Source: Alternaria dauci
Taxonomy: Eukaryota; Ascomycota; Dothideomycetes; Pleosporales; Pleosporaceae
Length of the DNA: 64,000 nucleotides
Direction: 5' to 3'
NCBI RefSeq assembly: GCF_042100115.1
Contig: NC_091273.1
Coordinates: forward strand, 372,001-436,000
Shown here: one piece after another, positions 31,264 to 42,216 of the stretch
How the letters are laid out: each line of letters opens with the position of its first letter
Numbering within the stretch: the first letter of the stretch is position 1
Notes under the pieces: model-generated
Seen by the model: only the letters and a program-made list of their open reading frames with translations
The model's database searches: none
Told to the model about the DNA's origin: nothing
Program-made: the position numbers and the translations under genes

Positions 31264-33471
31264 TTAGGCCAAATCCAATGTACAGCTAAACTTTTGGGCT
31301 TCCTTCTCTGGAGGCGAGCGCTTGCGCCAACGCGTTTTAAAACCATGGGGATTTATCTTCTCATCTCGAACGGAATGGTAATATCTCTTGAACTCGGCTC
31401 TCAGCAGCACAGAGGTTGGATCATATGTGTAGCATCTGCCAACAAGCCGATAGACCGGATTTTCGCCATGTAAATCTCCATTTGGATCGCATTGTCGAAG
31501 GATGAGTGTGGTCGTGGGTATCCCATATCTTGCGGAGCGATACAGATTCCCTACGGGTATGATGCGATCGCCAGGCTTGATTATCACATCGCCCAAACCG
31601 ATCGAGTGCACATGAGTACCTGAGTCTTGAAAGCAGAACAACGTTGTAGCATCCCCCAAGTTTTCATCCAGTGTGTTAATGAGATCTCGAATATCAGAAG
31701 AAGATGTTGAACTGCAGTGCATATTATCTGCTTCAGATATCATCGACATCCTAGCAAAATGCCGTCCGAGTTGCGCAAACACATCGTCTTCGTCAGAATC
31801 TTCACAGTGAGAGATCTCTTTGCCAACAAGCTTTTGGATCATTTTAACGAGAAGATTGGGAAATATCTTAGGGATATGCTTCGAAGATGTCGGCGCCAAT
31901 GTTCCAGGAAGACGATCGGATCTTTGCACAACGTCAGGGTTGAGAAGTATTCTGTAAAGCTGCGACAGTTGTGACTGTAGTGAGGATGCGGAATCATCTG
32001 CTTTTCTTGAAATCTTCCACGTGACAGTATAGAGCTTTTCATCTCCTCCGTCAGGGAAGTACTTTCGAACGGGGATGCTTATCCGAATAATACCTGGTGT
32101 AAGCCGGCACACCTTAAGATCTACCTCGTGATGACTATTGTTCGAGAGCTTCTGATAGGGAACCGGTATCATTTGTCGCGGTGCAATCCGCCAATCCGGA
32201 ACCCAAGAAGGCCAAGTGACCGGTCGAGGCGAGTATTGGCGGGAAAACACAGCTTCCCAAATCAGTTGCGCCCCCTCGTTGTCTGAACTTAAACGAGAAA
32301 GTGCGAAAGCCTCGTATGTTCCATCTACATCTAGCGAATAGTCGATGTTCATATTGACGATATAACTTTGTCCCTGCGAAACGTGGTCTGTTTGTGGGTC
32401 GTCATCTGTTCGTGAGGAGTCGTTTGACTGGGAGAAATCGCCTGTCTCGGATTCGTTGTCTGTTTCGGATTCATTGTCTGTCTCGGAGTCGCTGTCTGTC
32501 TGCCAGCGAGAGTCGTCGTCTGCCTGAAAGTCGTCGTCCTTTTGAAGAATGCGTCTTCTCGATTGGACATTGGTTGCCATGCTATACAAAGCGAATATAC
32601 GATCCCGTTGATCCGTACACCCATATAATGCGAACTTCTCCACCAAGGCCACGATATTGGTGATTTCGGTAACGTCGGTGATTTCGGTGCTTTCGTCATC
32701 GTAATCGAACAACGTCAGGAAACGCGAATAGTGGCTCCAGAGTTTCTCAATTTCACCGATGCCTCCAATTCTTACTAGGTCTTCAGGGTTGTCAGAAGAA
32801 GCCTTAAGCTGGGCTTTTACTCGAGAAAGCCCAGCGATAAACCGGGAGAAGGGGAGCTCCATTTCGCCGCATATCAAGCAAATCTCTAGACTGAAGACAA
32901 CTTCCTGTACTATCCATAGTCTATTAAACCAGGGAAGTTTCAAGAAACGTTGTACGCCGTAGATATTCTCTTGTAACAACTCCTTCCTATTTTCAGGCGC
33001 TCGAGATAGACGCTCTATTGTCCTCATGCCTCTTTGCTCTATTGTAGTGTCACCCCCTGGATCGAGCCAAGCTATTACTCTTCGAGCACCTTGGAAGATC
33101 TGGACCATCAGAGGAATTTGCACTGCCTTTTCTTCGTTGTCAACCTGGTTGATACTCGCAGCATCAGCCCAGAGGAGTCTGTCACAGTCATTGCGACGCA
33201 GATATCTGAGGGCGCGGTCAAGGTTCTCCGTAACGCACACTTGCGTGCTATTATCAACGTGTAGAGCGAATGTTAGGATTGGTTGTCCCCATGTGTATGA
33301 GATAGCATCGTAGCGTCCTACGACATCGTTAAGTCTCGATGAGAGGAAGTTGATCTTTAGAGGTGCGTCGTTAGACAAGGCTGGATGCAGTGTAATTAGT
33401 CTGATGTGTTCTGGGCTTTCGAGTGCTTCATACACGTGTCTGCGGACATTGCGGTTATCAGAAAGAGCCAT
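31264..33471 (-). CDS. HET-domain protein with acidic Ser/Asp repeat insert
   Basis: Single exon, 735 residues. The HET domain starts near residue 55: DAISYTWGQP, then LLWADAASINQVDNEEKAVQ and IFQGARRVIAWLDPGGD. In most HET proteins the second motif reads WIDAICINQ; here the usual Ile and Cys are replaced by Ala, a visible variation. Near residues 315-365 is a low-complexity tract rich in Asp, Ser, Glu and Thr, coded partly by an 18-bp tandem repeat. WPSWVPDWR follows and a soluble C-terminal half completes it. No intron is needed. A SNF2/RING helicase pseudogene lies upstream on the same strand. Confidence 0.88.
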   Translation of the reverse strand: MALSDNRNVRRHVYEALESPEHIRLITLHPALSNDAPLKINFLSSRLNDVVGRYDAISYTWGQPILTFALHVDNSTQVCVTENLDRALRYLRRNDCDRLLWADAASINQVDNEEKAVQIPLMVQIFQGARRVIAWLDPGGDTTIEQRGMRTIERLSRAPENRKELLQENIYGVQRFLKLPWFNRLWIVQEVVFSLEICLICGEMELPFSRFIAGLSRVKAQLKASSDNPEDLVRIGGIGEIEKLWSHYSRFLTLFDYDDESTEITDVTEITNIVALVEKFALYGCTDQRDRIFALYSMATNVQSRRRILQKDDDFQADDDSRWQTDSDSETDNESETDNESETGDFSQSNDSSRTDDDPQTDHVSQGQSYIVNMNIDYSLDVDGTYEAFALSRLSSDNEGAQLIWEAVFSRQYSPRPVTWPSWVPDWRIAPRQMIPVPYQKLSNNSHHEVDLKVCRLTPGIIRISIPVRKYFPDGGDEKLYTVTWKISRKADDSASSLQSQLSQLYRILLNPDVVQRSDRLPGTLAPTSSKHIPKIFPNLLVKMIQKLVGKEISHCEDSDEDDVFAQLGRHFARMSMISEADNMHCSSTSSSDIRDLINTLDENLGDATTLFCFQDSGTHVHSIGLGDVIIKPGDRIIPVGNLYRSARYGIPTTTLILRQCDPNGDLHGENPVYRLVGRCYTYDPTSVLLRAEFKRYYHSVRDEKINPHGFKTRWRKRSPPEKEAQKFSCTLDLA
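32443..32496. repeat. 18-bp tandem repeat, three units, inside HET gene
   Basis: Three adjacent 18-bp units (32443-32460, 32461-32478, 32479-32496) differ at a few positions and code for the acidic SET/DNE-type tract. Tandem repeats inside HET-type genes can vary in copy number between strains; variation here is not shown. Confidence 0.75.
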
Positions 33472-34599
33472 AGGGTTGAGGAGCTATTGAACGAATGATG
33501 CGAGAAGGGGCGCAAGGGAAAAGATAAGGAACGACAGGATAAATAGCTGATCGGGTGGAGCACTCCTGAAATGAGCTGCATCCTTCGAGGCTGCATCCTG
33601 CAAGGGTGCGTAAATGCGTCGCTGTACCAATCGTTGAAGTGGTTTGTAGGATACTGTGGCTGCATGACAATGCGGTTAGCAACTTCTTGCTGCTTTGCTG
33701 TCAGTCAATATATCGTCGCATGCGCTTTTTCTAGTATGACAGCCGTGTTCTCTGGGTTGCTTCATCATTGTTGCTGGATGACAAGTCGGGATGGAAGCAC
33801 CAGGAATGGAGGCGGATCCCTAACTACCCGTGCGTGACGGTCCGACGGCCGTGCGAGCCGCCCACCGAAATCGATGAGCAATTTGTACAACTAGTAACTC
33901 CGTCACTATGAGCCCAGTTAACGCTGCGATTGCTTGAATCGCTCGCACCTAGTGAGCAACTTGGCTAACACAAAATCGCATCTAAGTATAGTTGCGATCG
34001 TACAACGCTCGCATGAAGACATCAAGGGCGCGGGAGCTCGCGCAATACTATGGCGCTTAATTAATAACCCTCCACCAACACAGAAGTGTACTAATAATAC
34101 GCATACAGAACATAGGCTTACTGCATACGGGAGAATTAAGGAGCTTTGTGACAGTCGCATGAGTGAAAGCTAGGCTTCCCGTCCGCTCAGCCATATACAA
34201 GCAGTGTACCGGCGGATTAGTAGTTAGGTGGGTGACCACTAGCGAATCCCCGCTGTTGTATGTTTTGTCTTTTTGCTCACACCGTTAATGCCTTTTGGAC
34301 GAGCTTCCACACTTAGTAGCTGCTCGGGTGTACTGCAGAGATGAGGCACATCGAACAATGAGACGAGATTTTTTCACTACGTTGGCTTTTCTTCCGTTTT
34401 ACATGCTACACGCAGATTGTTCAAGTATAGCGTATTTTGACAGCTGTATACGTTGCGCTTCTATTGCTTCCAGTCGCCCGAAAGCTCCAATGATCCAAAG
34501 CCATATTGCATAAGGCATCTCGTCGTTACTTCGTGGCGATATTCTACGTGCGCGTTCTGTCGATACCAAAGTATCGCTATTGACTGTCTCACTAGTGAT
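33472..34599. other. Intergenic, no gene seen
   Basis: 1.13 kb between the HET gene start and the helicase relic. It should contain the HET promoter. The open frame of the relic's tail may extend to 34461, but resemblance to helicases ends near 34600. Confidence 0.4.
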
Positions 34600-35660
34600 G
34601 CGTTCATATTCTGGTTTTTGAAACCTCCGCCCGCGAGTATTGTCTTTCTTTTCTGACGACTCAATACGTCGCTCTATCATAAGGTAAGCCATCGATCGAA
34701 GCCGATCGTACAAGATTCATTCTCACCTGCTCAATGGTATTTCTGTTACATAGCGTACGCAGACCACTCCAGTGCTTGGTCTGTCCAATACGCTGCGCTC
34801 TTGCCATCGCTTGTAACTCAACAAAACCTTGGAAGGGTTCCATTGCGGTTCGGGCAGGTATATACGTGTCGCAACGGTCAAATTCAGCCTGGGTCTGTTA
34901 GTATTCGAAATATGTCCTCCCAGTGTGTATACGAACTCTTCCGCACCCGTACCCAGTGTCATCAGGAGAATGTTTGGCCCCAAAGACGATTTGAAGCTAT
35001 TCGGCACCTTTAGTCTCTGGTTCAAGCTTAAGCCTCCATGAATCCTGTCATGTCTTAAGCTAGCTCCATTGAGAAGTTTAGCCGTAAGATCTAGGGGGCT
35101 TTTCCATGCAGAGAAGATGATACTAACATTCTGTTAGGGTCTGTATCTTTACTGTCCCTTTATTGACCCACCATTTCTTCCTAGGCGCTTGTTCTATGCC
35201 GTTGAGAAGAGCCCATAATTTGGACGGGTAAGCAATCGGAACTTCATTCGCCGCGCTAGAGAGGTCTTGGGACCTCACTTGTGTAGCAAAATCTGGGGGA
35301 GTATGGCCTGATGAGCGCAGCAGACAATGTGTCCCGTCTCTTGTTTTCTTCACACATTGAGACTAGCAGCTGTGACAGACAAGATGCTTGCATGGTTGGA
35401 TGAATATACCTCGATCTCGACCGTCTACTTTGTCGATGCAGAAGATACTGGTCGTGTAATTGGCGCAATCGTTCTCTTCGAGCTGTAGCAGATAAGAAAG
35501 TATCTCATCGTCTGACTAGTGCAGTGTATCTTGCACCCTTCTTGGGCCATTGTTGCAGAAGATTCGCAATTCATGGATGCATTGAAGAGTAGTGGAGGCG
35601 TATATATCGTTACTACTGACGGCGCTCCTCATCGGATAATTTGATCAACCGCGGGAAGAC
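34600..35660 (-). pseudogene. Decayed SNF2/RING (RAD5/HLTF-like) helicase, 3' part
   Basis: Read on the minus strand in changing frames, this stretch shows in order KLSDEERRQ (near 35645), a CIHELRIFCNNG block (near 35560), a RING-type stretch CIDKVDGRDRG...CKHLVCHSC (near 35400), IIFSAWKSPLDL and RIHGGLSLNQR (near 35080), LLMTLGTGA, LNLTVATRIYLPEPQWNPS (near 34870), VELQAMARAQRIGQTK (near 34800), NTIEQ, and RQKRKTILAGGGF. This is the SNF2 helicase C-terminal order with a RING finger. Lesions seen: stop codons after the first block and before the RING, and frameshifts after WNPS and after RYVT. Introns near 34900 and 34710 still have plausible ends. The 5' two thirds are missing; an NmrA-like gene begins 165 bp further on. 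Confidence 0.75.
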
Positions 35661-35824
35661 TATCGGCTAAGGCAGGCCAAGGATTTCTCTGGTTCTTCGT
35701 AGACAAATGGTCCTCAGTACACTCTGCAAATTTCCGAACCGATTTTCCCAGCCATTCATGCATCTTACATCCTACATCCGCACACTTATCTGGTGAAACC
35801 AGATAACAGGCTTTATAGTGCTTC

Positions 35825-36930
35825 TCAAGAACCAAACACCTTCGTCCAGTCGTACTTCTTAAAATAGGCTTCCACAGTATCGAGAGACGGGGGAGACATC
35901 AACTAAACATAGGAATGAGCAGCCATTTCAGTCAATCAAGCCAGGACAACTTACATCTCGGGGATGGATAACGGTAGGGTCATCCCTACCCTCGTATCCG
36001 AACTCATTCCAATAGGCCATGTTATCCTCTATCGTTTCCTTCAATTCGGTTGGAACAGATGGGGGAAAGGATCCTTTCGGCAGAGTAACAACCTCTGCGT
36101 TCATCCCTGTAGCCTTTGTGAAAGATGATGCTAGCTCTTGGACGGTGAGCCATTCTCGGTAGCCAATGAGGTTCTTTCCAGGGGACTCTAGGACCAGAGC
36201 TTTGACTAAAGGTCCAGAGTCCTCCTCCGCGGCAACGAACGGAAATTTGACATCTTTCTCTAGATGTCCGATGAACTGAACTACTCCCTCAGAGTTCTTA
36301 AGTACGTTAGCTTTACCTGCTGAGTACAGAGTCAAATTTGCAGATGCTTACCTTGATAGGAGCACTCAATCCACCAGCGAAATAGTTACTCAAGAACAGA
36401 CCTGCTTGGTAGATGCTGGTCTTTGCCCATAGATCGGGGTATGTTTCCTTGCCGTACTCTTCGGCCTTGGCTTTTGAGTCGAAGTGGTACACGTGAGTGT
36501 ACTTTCCCTTTGACCATTTCGTGGCATTCGAAAGGGAGGAGAGTATAAACCGCTCGAGAGTTGGAACCTTGGCTGCTGCATCGATCATATTCTTCAACTG
36601 TTGTGTTTCGTGCTCGCCCACCCAGGCATTCAGTGACTGGCCTGGCCTCGCTTTGTCCTTGTTGCTAGGATCAAAGTATTGGCCCCAGAAGTCACTCACA
36701 GCGAAGATAGCATTCGCACCCACAAATGCTGCTGACAGCGATTCGGGGATGTCCATGTTGGCTTGAACAACCTCAGCGCCTCGAGCTGCTAGAGCCTGAG
36801 ACTTGGTACTGGAGGGGTCTCGAGTGAGGGCGCGAACCTTCCAGCCAGGTTCCTCAAGGAATACGGTCGCCACAGAGCCGCCTTGGTTACCAGTGGCCCC
36901 GACGATAACGATGAGCTTTTCGGATGGCAT
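35825..36930 (-). CDS. NmrA-like NAD(P)-binding protein
   Basis: Exons 36930..36352, 36296..35955 and 35902..35825 give 332 residues. The N-terminus has the Rossmann motif VGATGNQGGSV (residues 10-20), then LTRDPSS, then KYTHVYHFDSKAKAEEY in the position where this atypical SDR family has its active-site helix. The first intron's acceptor is TTAAG after a GCTAAC branch site; it joins to NSEGVVQFIG and PFVAAEEDSG, as in NmrA relatives. Such proteins act as redox-sensing regulators or as isoflavone-reductase-like enzymes; the catalytic Tyr-Lys pair is not obvious, so a sensor role is possible. The closing residues are VFGS. Confidence 0.85.
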
Positions 36931-38383
36931 TGTGGAGAATCTTTTGTATCCCTAGGGTTAGAAAGGAGAGTTCGTTCTACAATCTTGCCTGACTTGTGTC
37001 TCTCGTTTACTTTTCCTGTTCTTCACATATGTCAAATTACATGACTACCATACTTATCGGAGTGCTTACCAATGCGGTTCAATGTTGTAGGAAGACCTGA
37101 TGGTTTGAATTGTGTTCCTCGTTAGGTACGGACGAGTACTTATATACCTATGCTTTTACTTCTTCAAGTCTGCTTCTTTGTCCGACTCAAGCTGATTATG
37201 CAGCACGATTTGGTAGACAGGACGTGACTACGGATTATCCCTAATTCGGTATGTAAATTCGCCAAGGCTCCGGCAAAGATTACACTAGGTACCCTAGGTA
37301 AGGATAGCTTCGCTATTTCGGCATCTCTCGGCACCGGCGAATGAAACTCACTCAAACATGACTGGGCTGTAATGACGTGTCCTTATGATACGCCGCAAAG
37401 TGCGGCTGATGATGGGCTGCTATGCACAAGACTCATTGGTGGCGGTCAGCCCTGCACCGGTTGTGGCGGCAGGAGCAAAGGGGGTCAGGAAGTTCACGTC
37501 TTCTCGTTGCCCACGGACCCGTCGCGCGCGAGGATTTGCCGATTCATGGGAGCTGCAGGCTTGTACAGCAATAGTCCTGGTGATCCTCTTATGTCTAACA
37601 CTTCAGCTGAAATTATAAGTCCCGAGGTCTTCTTGGTTCGTGGGAGGCCAGACCGCCAGAACCGAAGAATTTCGATATCAGCGAAGGAGCCCAAATCGCA
37701 AGATACGATACCCGGGTGAACGAGTCAACATTCAGCAGTCTCGATGCTCATCTCGTTCACAGGTAGTCGTGTGAATCAATCACTGAACACTCAGTTATCC
37801 CCTAAATGTGAGTCAGAAACATGGACAACGGAGTTGCACCCACGCGACGTCTGTAGAAGTGCTAAAGTTTGGAACTTCGTTTGATTGGTAGTGCGGGTTG
37901 CCTTGGTTATTCCCGCGGAATCACCAAAAATCTGCCTCACGTCTTGCTTACATAGCCCCAACAACCTCCTCCTGCGGCGATCACGCAACATGGCATGACT
38001 CTGGGGCCTGCATCGAGAATATTTCCACATTTATCAGCGACTTCTTCTAGGGATCAGGTGTCGGTGCGACCTCGTTGGGCTGGTAGAGCATCTGACAAGC
38101 TACCTAGTCTACACATGTCATGTATGTACCATCTTATCAGACCGTTATGTTGCCTTGACGTTCAAAGTGTATGTAGGGCATTTGTTAGGGCGTGTAAGCG
38201 CTAGAAAGTGTGGATAGAGGGCCTGATGTGAGCGGCGCCTTTTGAACGGGGACGAAGTTTGGGGGCCAAAACCACGTCTCAAAAGCCGGTATCGATACCT
38301 GCGCCACGATTGAGTGATTTCTCAGCAAGAGTATTAAGGCAAGCACTGCCCATGGTATTTTCCACGGCGCGCATTCCCTAGCC
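36931..38383. other. Intergenic, no gene seen
   Basis: 1.45 kb between two outward-facing start codons (NmrA-like minus, membrane protein plus), so both promoters lie here. Open frames at 37372-37719 are antisense pairs without family resemblance. Confidence 0.4.
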
Positions 38384-40339
38384 ATGGCAAACTACACTTC
38401 CAAGATGATGGCAGGGTTTCGCTCTCAGCCCTACGGTCCAGTACCCACGACTCAGGATACCTCATCCCCTACAGCGGAAAAACCCCTTGCGTCTCGAACG
38501 ACAACGCCCATCCATTCAGAACTAAAACAGAACTTCTCACAATCATGGTCCGTTGCACAAATCCTTCTGACTGCAGCGATTCCACTGGCCGGCCTTGTCG
38601 TATGGCTTGTATGCGTCCGAGCGAATCCGCGAATTTTCGATACGTTTGCGGGCGAGAAGATTGGGGGCCACCTTAGCCAAGCAGAGGCAAAAGCAGTCGA
38701 TGCCATCACAGGAGCTGTACTGGCGCCTTTACTCATGGCAACTTTGAATTTTGTCTGGTTTGGCAGCGCACGCGTGTCGACCTTGAACGAACAGCAAGCG
38801 AAGCCAATTCCCCTTCGTACGCTGGTCGCCGCCAGCGGTACAACAGGCGGGAATTATGACCTTTTCAATCTCCGCAATCTACTCATGGGCAAGACTTGGA
38901 CACTTGGACTCTTTGCGCTGCTAACAATGCTCTCTGCTGTTTCGAGAACAGCACTGAGCAATGTTATTGCGTATGAGGCATTTTCTGAACTCAGCTCTTC
39001 ACAGACGCCTGTTCCACTAAGGCTGCAGAGTGACGTTACCATCAACCAAGATTACGATGGTATAGTGTCAGGGGCCAACATTGTCTCAATGGATCTGTAC
39101 GATTTCGACGGTAATCAGAACGCCCAAGTCGTCAAGGATGTGGTGTCCCTTCTAACCGAGATATCCTACGAAACTTCCGACTCAAAACTGACCAACGGTA
39201 CATATGTAGCCGTAAACGTAACATCGCAATCGCTAGAGTCTCTGCCGCTGGCCATTTCCAGGCTCGAAAACGTACCGGCGTATCGACTGTCGGTTGAGTG
39301 TAGCCCGGCTCTGCCAGAATCAATATCAGTATATCAACCACTAAATATGTACAACACGATGATCAGCTTAATTATCAACAAAACTGCAGAGTCGGATAAC
39401 TACTTGTTCCAAGCAACCTACCCGGGTACACCGGAAAACATTCAAAAGGGAGAAGGCGACGGCCTCACATACGCCGCATTTTCTCTGAGTTTTAAAGAGG
39501 CATATTTAGGCTCCCTAAGGCGGTTCGACTTGTCCAATGACACGGAGCCGTCGGCATACGGCACACTCCATTACCGTGCCTACAACATGACTCAATGGGG
39601 CTTCAGTGGAACACAGGGACTCATGTCTGCCTGCGGGCTGCGGTGTGTGCTGTACCGCGAGCACGGCGTCGCCAACACAAGTCGCAGTTCGGACAACACC
39701 TCCAGCACCGCCGTATGGACCATTGACGCCGCCACATTTCCCTTGCAAGAGAAACAAATCATCCCCTCCCAGCTCTCCAAGTTCCAATACAACAGCCTCA
39801 ACTTCCACGTCCCGGGCTCGTCCATCCCCGGTCTCGGGCCCGCCCTGTCCAACATGTACGCTGCACCGACCCAAGACTTCTTTACCGACTTCGCACACAC
39901 CTTCCTCTACGCCTCTGGCGAGACGCAGCGTATCCTCTACGAGGTCGCTGCATCCAGCAGGAACGCTTCGCGCAACCTCCCCCAGTACACCATCCACGTC
40001 CCGGCATACGCAATGCAACTACAGTACCGCATCACATACGTACCCAGTATACTCCTGGTCGGTCTAATCTGCCTGCTGGGTGCGAGCGCAGTCACCGGCA
40101 CCCTGGCCTTATCCGCGAGGAAATCCCTCTCAGCGCGAGCCCAGCGCGACGTCAACGTCACGAGACTTTTGCTGGACAGCGTAGTCGGGTTGGAGGCGGA
40201 TGCAGATGAATTGGAAAACGTGGCGCAGAGAGGCAACGATGAATTAGATGCCTGGGCGGCAGGGTACAAGGTGAAATATAGAATCACTGATGACGATACA
40301 GGCGATGTGAGAATTGTTCTGGAAAAAAATAAAGCATGA
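38384..40339 (+). CDS. Large fungal membrane protein with glycosylated ectodomain
   Basis: Single exon, 651 residues. A ~55-residue Ser/Thr/Pro-rich N-terminus is followed by a hydrophobic segment (ILLTAAIPLAGLVVWLVCV), a second (TGAVLAPLLMATLNFVWF) and a third (TWTLGLFALLTMLSAVSR). About 350 residues with many Asn-X-Ser/Thr sites follow, then one more segment (ILLVGLICLLGASAVTG) and a ~70-residue cytosolic tail. The layout implies an extracytosolic central domain. No catalytic motif is visible and I recognise no named function. The gene at 60400-62834 has the same architecture. Confidence 0.75.
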   Translation: MANYTSKMMAGFRSQPYGPVPTTQDTSSPTAEKPLASRTTTPIHSELKQNFSQSWSVAQILLTAAIPLAGLVVWLVCVRANPRIFDTFAGEKIGGHLSQAEAKAVDAITGAVLAPLLMATLNFVWFGSARVSTLNEQQAKPIPLRTLVAASGTTGGNYDLFNLRNLLMGKTWTLGLFALLTMLSAVSRTALSNVIAYEAFSELSSSQTPVPLRLQSDVTINQDYDGIVSGANIVSMDLYDFDGNQNAQVVKDVVSLLTEISYETSDSKLTNGTYVAVNVTSQSLESLPLAISRLENVPAYRLSVECSPALPESISVYQPLNMYNTMISLIINKTAESDNYLFQATYPGTPENIQKGEGDGLTYAAFSLSFKEAYLGSLRRFDLSNDTEPSAYGTLHYRAYNMTQWGFSGTQGLMSACGLRCVLYREHGVANTSRSSDNTSSTAVWTIDAATFPLQEKQIIPSQLSKFQYNSLNFHVPGSSIPGLGPALSNMYAAPTQDFFTDFAHTFLYASGETQRILYEVAASSRNASRNLPQYTIHVPAYAMQLQYRITYVPSILLVGLICLLGASAVTGTLALSARKSLSARAQRDVNVTRLLLDSVVGLEADADELENVAQRGNDELDAWAAGYKVKYRITDDDTGDVRIVLEKNKA

Positions 40340-40757
40340 TAGAAATAGTACATAGATTAGAAAGAGTGGGGTGGGAGTTTAGACATTGCATAGGCGGAGT
40401 ATATAGGTAGAAGCAGAATCCAAAGAGATGCACTATCGGGGCTACCGTACCTAACGGGGTTGAAGGCTGCCCATCGTGACTTGTCTCTCGTACCTACCCA
40501 ACTCCCATCCCCAGCATCGCCGCATCACTTCAGCGCACCTTCGTTATTACGGGCGGCTGTGATCCTACTGGATTGATACGCAGATCTGCTGACAGAAGGT
40601 CATATGCGGATGTTGAAACGTGCATCGTATGGTTCTTCGTCTCCAGATGCAGGTCAAGATGTCGACCCATAATGAGGACAGTCTGTGGACTTGAGGATGA
40701 ACAAGGAGCAGGAACTTGGCGTTGACTCTTCGCAGGAGTGTCTACTCAAAGATCATG
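40340..40757. other. Convergent intergenic, no gene seen
   Basis: 418 bp between the stop codons of two convergent genes; expected to hold both 3' UTRs. Nothing else is seen. Confidence 0.45.
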
Positions 40758-41225
40758 TCACAGCACTAGATCCGCCTTGTCCGTATCTTTTTTACCGCTA
40801 TCATCAACTTCATTTTGCTGTTGCTGAGTATCTTCTACCTGCGCTAGTGCCCTCTTCTTCTGCTCCTCGCTCATCGGTCGTGGCAGCAGACTGGCATCAG
40901 GATGCCACAGCTCCTCATCCGTCGCCTTGGAACCATCGACATTCTCAAGCTCTGGCGTGAGCGCACGGTATTCTGGTGGAACACGGTCCAAGAACGCTTT
41001 CACTAGCCGCGGGCTCAAGCCTATTGCATCAAGAACCGCACGATCAGCCGAAAGGGTACGCATAACACCGTCTTTTCCGAGCGATATGATGCTCAGAGAG
41101 TCTTTGTTGAACTTTGCAAGGATCGCTGTTATTTCTTCCTGGTCAGGACGATTGCGGTCGTAGGTATGATGTGGATTTGGAGGCGCCGCCGACGAACTTG
41201 GCTCGGATAGAGTATTTTCGGTCAT
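40758..41225 (-). CDS. Hypothetical small protein, 155 residues
   Basis: One exon from an ATG at 41225. The N-terminus is Ser/Pro-rich; a middle stretch of about 60 residues (ITAILAKFNKDSLSIISLG and onward) looks folded; the C-terminal 40 residues are Gln/Glu/Lys/Asp-rich and probably unstructured. No signal peptide or membrane segment. The smooth composition and good ATG favour a real gene, but I recognise no family. Confidence 0.55.
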   Translation of the reverse strand: MTENTLSEPSSSAAPPNPHHTYDRNRPDQEEITAILAKFNKDSLSIISLGKDGVMRTLSADRAVLDAIGLSPRLVKAFLDRVPPEYRALTPELENVDGSKATDEELWHPDASLLPRPMSEEQKKRALAQVEDTQQQQNEVDDSGKKDTDKADLVL

Positions 41226-42216
41226 TACTCAATTCTTTCTCAGTGTTTATTGTTGCCTTGGAGGTGGGTGGACAAATTTTCGTCGTTCAGTGTTCAAGGC
41301 TTCTTGTAGGCCAGCGTGGCAAAACAGGTTTTCAGCCACATGCCGGTCATGACTGCATATGTATGCTGAAACCCGGCATGTGAAGGAATGTTCCTTCCCG
41401 ACCTGTCATGTCTTGATGTGCACAACTGGATCTGGACCGAACAAGAACCATATCTGCAGCTTAGTTCTTCACATTGGAATGGCGAACCTCTTCAAGAACT
41501 AGGCAGATGGACGGACCGGTGTCTTGTTGCTCGCATGATCCACGAATAGGTATGCCAACTTGAAAGAAGAATTACCAGATTCTGTAGCTGCCTTGGTATA
41601 GAGCATTATTGACGGTCTACCTAGGTACTTGCCACGAACAAAGAACTTCCTCTGTACTGCACCCCAGTGAGAAGCTATAGATTGGAAAGAAGTCTTTTTC
41701 AACACAGAGCGAGAAAAGAAACGCAGATGACCTCTCTGTCCGACAATAAGCCGCCTGTAATGGTGCATACTGCGAGATCCTCAACGATTGTACCTCTATA
41801 GGTTACAATACCTGATACTTCCCCGACTGCACGCCTGATGGTGGTTGCCTAGATCCTGACCCCAATTTTCCACCTCGGTAGATTCGGGGATAAACTCAAG
41901 GGATTGAAGAACTACCCATCATACCTGCATCGCGTGGGTCCATCAGTTGGGTAGTGGAGGGATCTGGCAAGGCAGACACCTCCCATTGAGCCAGCCAATC
42001 AAATCATCAAGGTAACGTCATCCCAAGGGTTCGCCTTACCTTGGTGTTGATTGGTCGCCGCACAAATCCGGACAAATATTCGAGGAAATAAAGACACTGC
42101 CCAGGTGCTACCCCGCCCCTGTACTCTTCTTGATACTCATACCACAATTACCTCAAATAAGCAGTCCTTCCAGCAAATCGATAACTATCCCCTTGTTCTC
42201 TTCGGCTACATCACCA
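41226..42216. other. Divergent intergenic, no gene seen
   Basis: 991 bp between the start codons of the small hypothetical gene and the third HET gene. It should hold both promoters. No recognisable motif beyond a 16-mer also found at 10287-10302. Confidence 0.45.
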
